Source: Synura sp. LO234KE
Taxonomy: Eukaryota > Sar > Synurophyceae > Synurales > Mallomonadaceae
Direction of reading: 5' to 3'
DNA: 18,625 nucleotides
NCBI GenBank assembly: GCA_015143735.1
Contig: VKHC01000111.1
Location: forward strand, 1 to 18,625
Below are positions 16,776 to 18,625 of this stretch, one piece after another (within the stretch, counting starts at the first letter, position 1; each line of letters begins with the position of its first letter). The position numbers and the translations under genes are program-made. A model generated the notes under the pieces. The model did no database searches, was not told the DNA's origin, and saw only the letters and a program-made list of their open reading frames with translations.

Positions 16776-17751
16776 TTATCCATCCATCATACGCTCACTT
16801 TACTACGGCAAGATTATTAAGCAACCATCTTTTCTCTCTAATCTTCTTTGTCCAATGCTTAATTTTTGACCCTTCTAATCCACGTTCGTTCTGACAACAG
16901 CAAATGCGATCCGTTGAAAAAAACAAAGTTAGGTAAGTTAGTATCATGTATCACGTCAGTTATTAGTGATGTAGAATGAGAAAAAAGTACTTGGAGGGAG
17001 GTAAGGAGAAAGAAGGATTAAGTACGGTAAGCTTTTGGAATTATTGCTAATGAAGGTGTGATAAATTTCTGTATGATGGCGAAAGATTCTAAGAGTAAAT
17101 TGAACAATATAAGTTTATGATTCTTTATACTCTTAAAAAATTTCACTGGTGGAATTGACGAAATTTTGCGAATGCAATCGGGTCTCTAATCAATTTTGTC
17201 TCCTGTTCTTACAGCTTTTATAAAAGGAGCTTGTTTTCATATTAATTTCTTGTTGGTAATATCTGTGACACACGTTAGTCAATTGACATTAAATCTGCAG
17301 GAGTTATCGTACCACGAGCAATTAAAAACCTCACCTCGAACATTTAGAAGAATCTGATGGAAAACTTATCAGCTCCATTAGAGCCCCATCGACATTCTGT
17401 AAGAATCATATAATCAATAATATTCTCCGAGAAAATTTGGTCCTCCACTACTATGGTAACAACAACACCAGAGTTGTATCCCTTAACCTTTTCGTCCTTT
17501 GATATTGTTCAATGCGCCAATCTGCCTGGTGGGGCTACGACTCTAGAACGTGGGTGCAACGAGTGGTAATCATCAGCATCGTACTAGAGCAGACGCTACA
17601 TCTCATAGCAAATTATCTAATTGGCAAAGCGGTATGGTGCAACCGTTTATCAGCATGGCAAGGGAACCCCGACACGGAGGTCAGAGGCTAGAAAACTCGG
17701 TAACAAACGTTAGACCGGGAGAAAGTAACAATTACTAACACCCGCAATTTT
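16776..17751. other. AT-rich intergenic DNA, no gene seen
   Basis: Base composition drops to AT-rich compared with the elements. A short open frame (17550-17738, plus) has no start context or motif worth a call. No structured repeat was noticed. Confidence 0.4.
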
Positions 17752-17945
17752 AACTGCACCTTTTGCCTCCTGTAGCAATCCATTCTGTAGCATTGTCAGG
17801 AAAATCTTTCTTTATTCCAGATTCATTTGGTGCTTTCATAAAAGCATCTACAGAAATTCATGCGCTGATAACATCACCATCTTACAGATTTGGCATCGCC
17901 ATATGCAGTATGGTGCTGCAAAATCAACAAATAAAAAACCTTAAG
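17752..17945 (-). repeat. Dispersed repeat, unit 2
   Basis: Partner of 16570-16775, in the same orientation about 1.2 kb away. Its plus-strand open frame (17763-18008) is probably a shadow, because the protein-level similarity between units is on the minus strand. A weaker echo (CATCATCACCTGCAAGATGG) lies near 18379. Confidence 0.5.
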
Positions 17946-18625
17946 CATCCACCTTTCATCAGGGTGCAAAATGAAGCACCCATCTGCATCGCAATCTTTC
18001 TGTTTTAGACTTAGAAGATTTTTATTTTTTGTCACTCAGTTACTCCTGACACACGATCGTGACTCGCCCTACGACTAAAATAGATTTAATAAAGCTGAAG
18101 CAACGGGCTTTGTGGATAACTTTGAAGAGCACGGGGACTAGAAATATATAAAGGATTTGTACTTGCCTAAATTCTCTCTGTTCATTACTGTTAACTATTT
18201 TCATCATCATTAAAATATAGAATTTAAATAATATTGACGAAACAAAGAAGCCGAAAAATCAGCGCAGAAACTCTTGAAAACAAAATCGAAATCAAATGAT
18301 AGAGTAGTTGTTAATATTTCTATCAATCCGGTAAATTTACATTTTCCTGCCTCAAAGCGCAAACTGCATCTTCAACCTGACATCATCACCTGCAAGATGG
18401 TTCTTTTCTTGCCATCTATTCTTTTTAATGCGTCCGTGCGTCCTTCGGTAGGTTGCTGGTGAGGACTTACATCCGTTACTGTCATAGCTTCATCATAACG
18501 GTAGTCGGCGTCCTCCGTATTACCAAGTGTATGCTAAGATAGAGTAAAGGCTTTCGGGAAGAGGAAAAGTAGAAGTCAAGTTCTTATTAAGTGTGCTTTA
18601 CCCAACTGGCGTGTAGTACAGGGGT
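17946..18625. other. AT-rich flank with a TATA-like site
   Basis: TATATAAAG at 18145-18153 is followed by a pyrimidine-rich TTCTCTCTGTTCATT, an initiator-like arrangement similar to the element leaders. No convincing coding sequence follows: the open frame 18274-18462 lacks an ATG start. It could be the promoter of a gene extending beyond the window. Confidence 0.3.

Noticed and set aside
18274-18462. 62-codon open frame after the TATA-like site
   Set aside because: It starts with TTG rather than ATG and has no recognisable motif.

Overview
This window looks like repeat-rich, transposon-laden DNA of a eukaryote. It has no bacterial-style operons, ribosome binding sites or intact housekeeping genes. 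Almost everything recognisable is retroelement-derived and decayed: reverse transcriptase with a LINE-type layout, two ribonuclease H domains and a Ty1/copia-type aspartic protease. TATA-box leaders and AT-rich flanking DNA fit a TE-rich alga, fungus or protist, but the lineage cannot be fixed from the sequence alone.

Layout. Positions 20-6236 (plus strand) read as one decayed element. It has a TATA leader (20-286), an ORF1 rich in FG dipeptides that ends in a predicted membrane segment (287-2555, broken by a frameshift and stops), a GC-rich structured block (2640-2835), a second leader-like segment (2836-3090), reverse transcriptase (3093-4240), a zinc-knuckle/RNase H part (4850-5900), and a short terminal copy of the GC-rich block's end (6190-6236). 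Positions 16500 down to about 6317 (minus strand) carry a second, more eroded copy in the opposite orientation: leader, ORF1, structured block, spacer, RNase H, terminal motif. The two copies converge tail to tail on a 256-bp palindrome at 6237-6492.

The second copy is split by an insertion at 9900-14809. This is flanked by a perfect 16-bp direct repeat, and removing it restores collinearity with copy 1. The insert encodes gag-like segments and an aspartic protease, but I see no reverse transcriptase or integrase. Near its 5' end is an array of six stem-loops. Their stems differ from one another, while all display nearly the same 12-nt loop (TTCCAAACCACA). This array is the most unusual thing in the window.

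Beyond about 16500 the DNA is AT-rich, without a convincing gene. It holds two diverged copies of a roughly 200-bp repeat with possible ancient coding content on the minus strand, and a TATA-like site near 18145.

All alignments here were made by eye. Identities and structures should be treated as observations to be computed properly.
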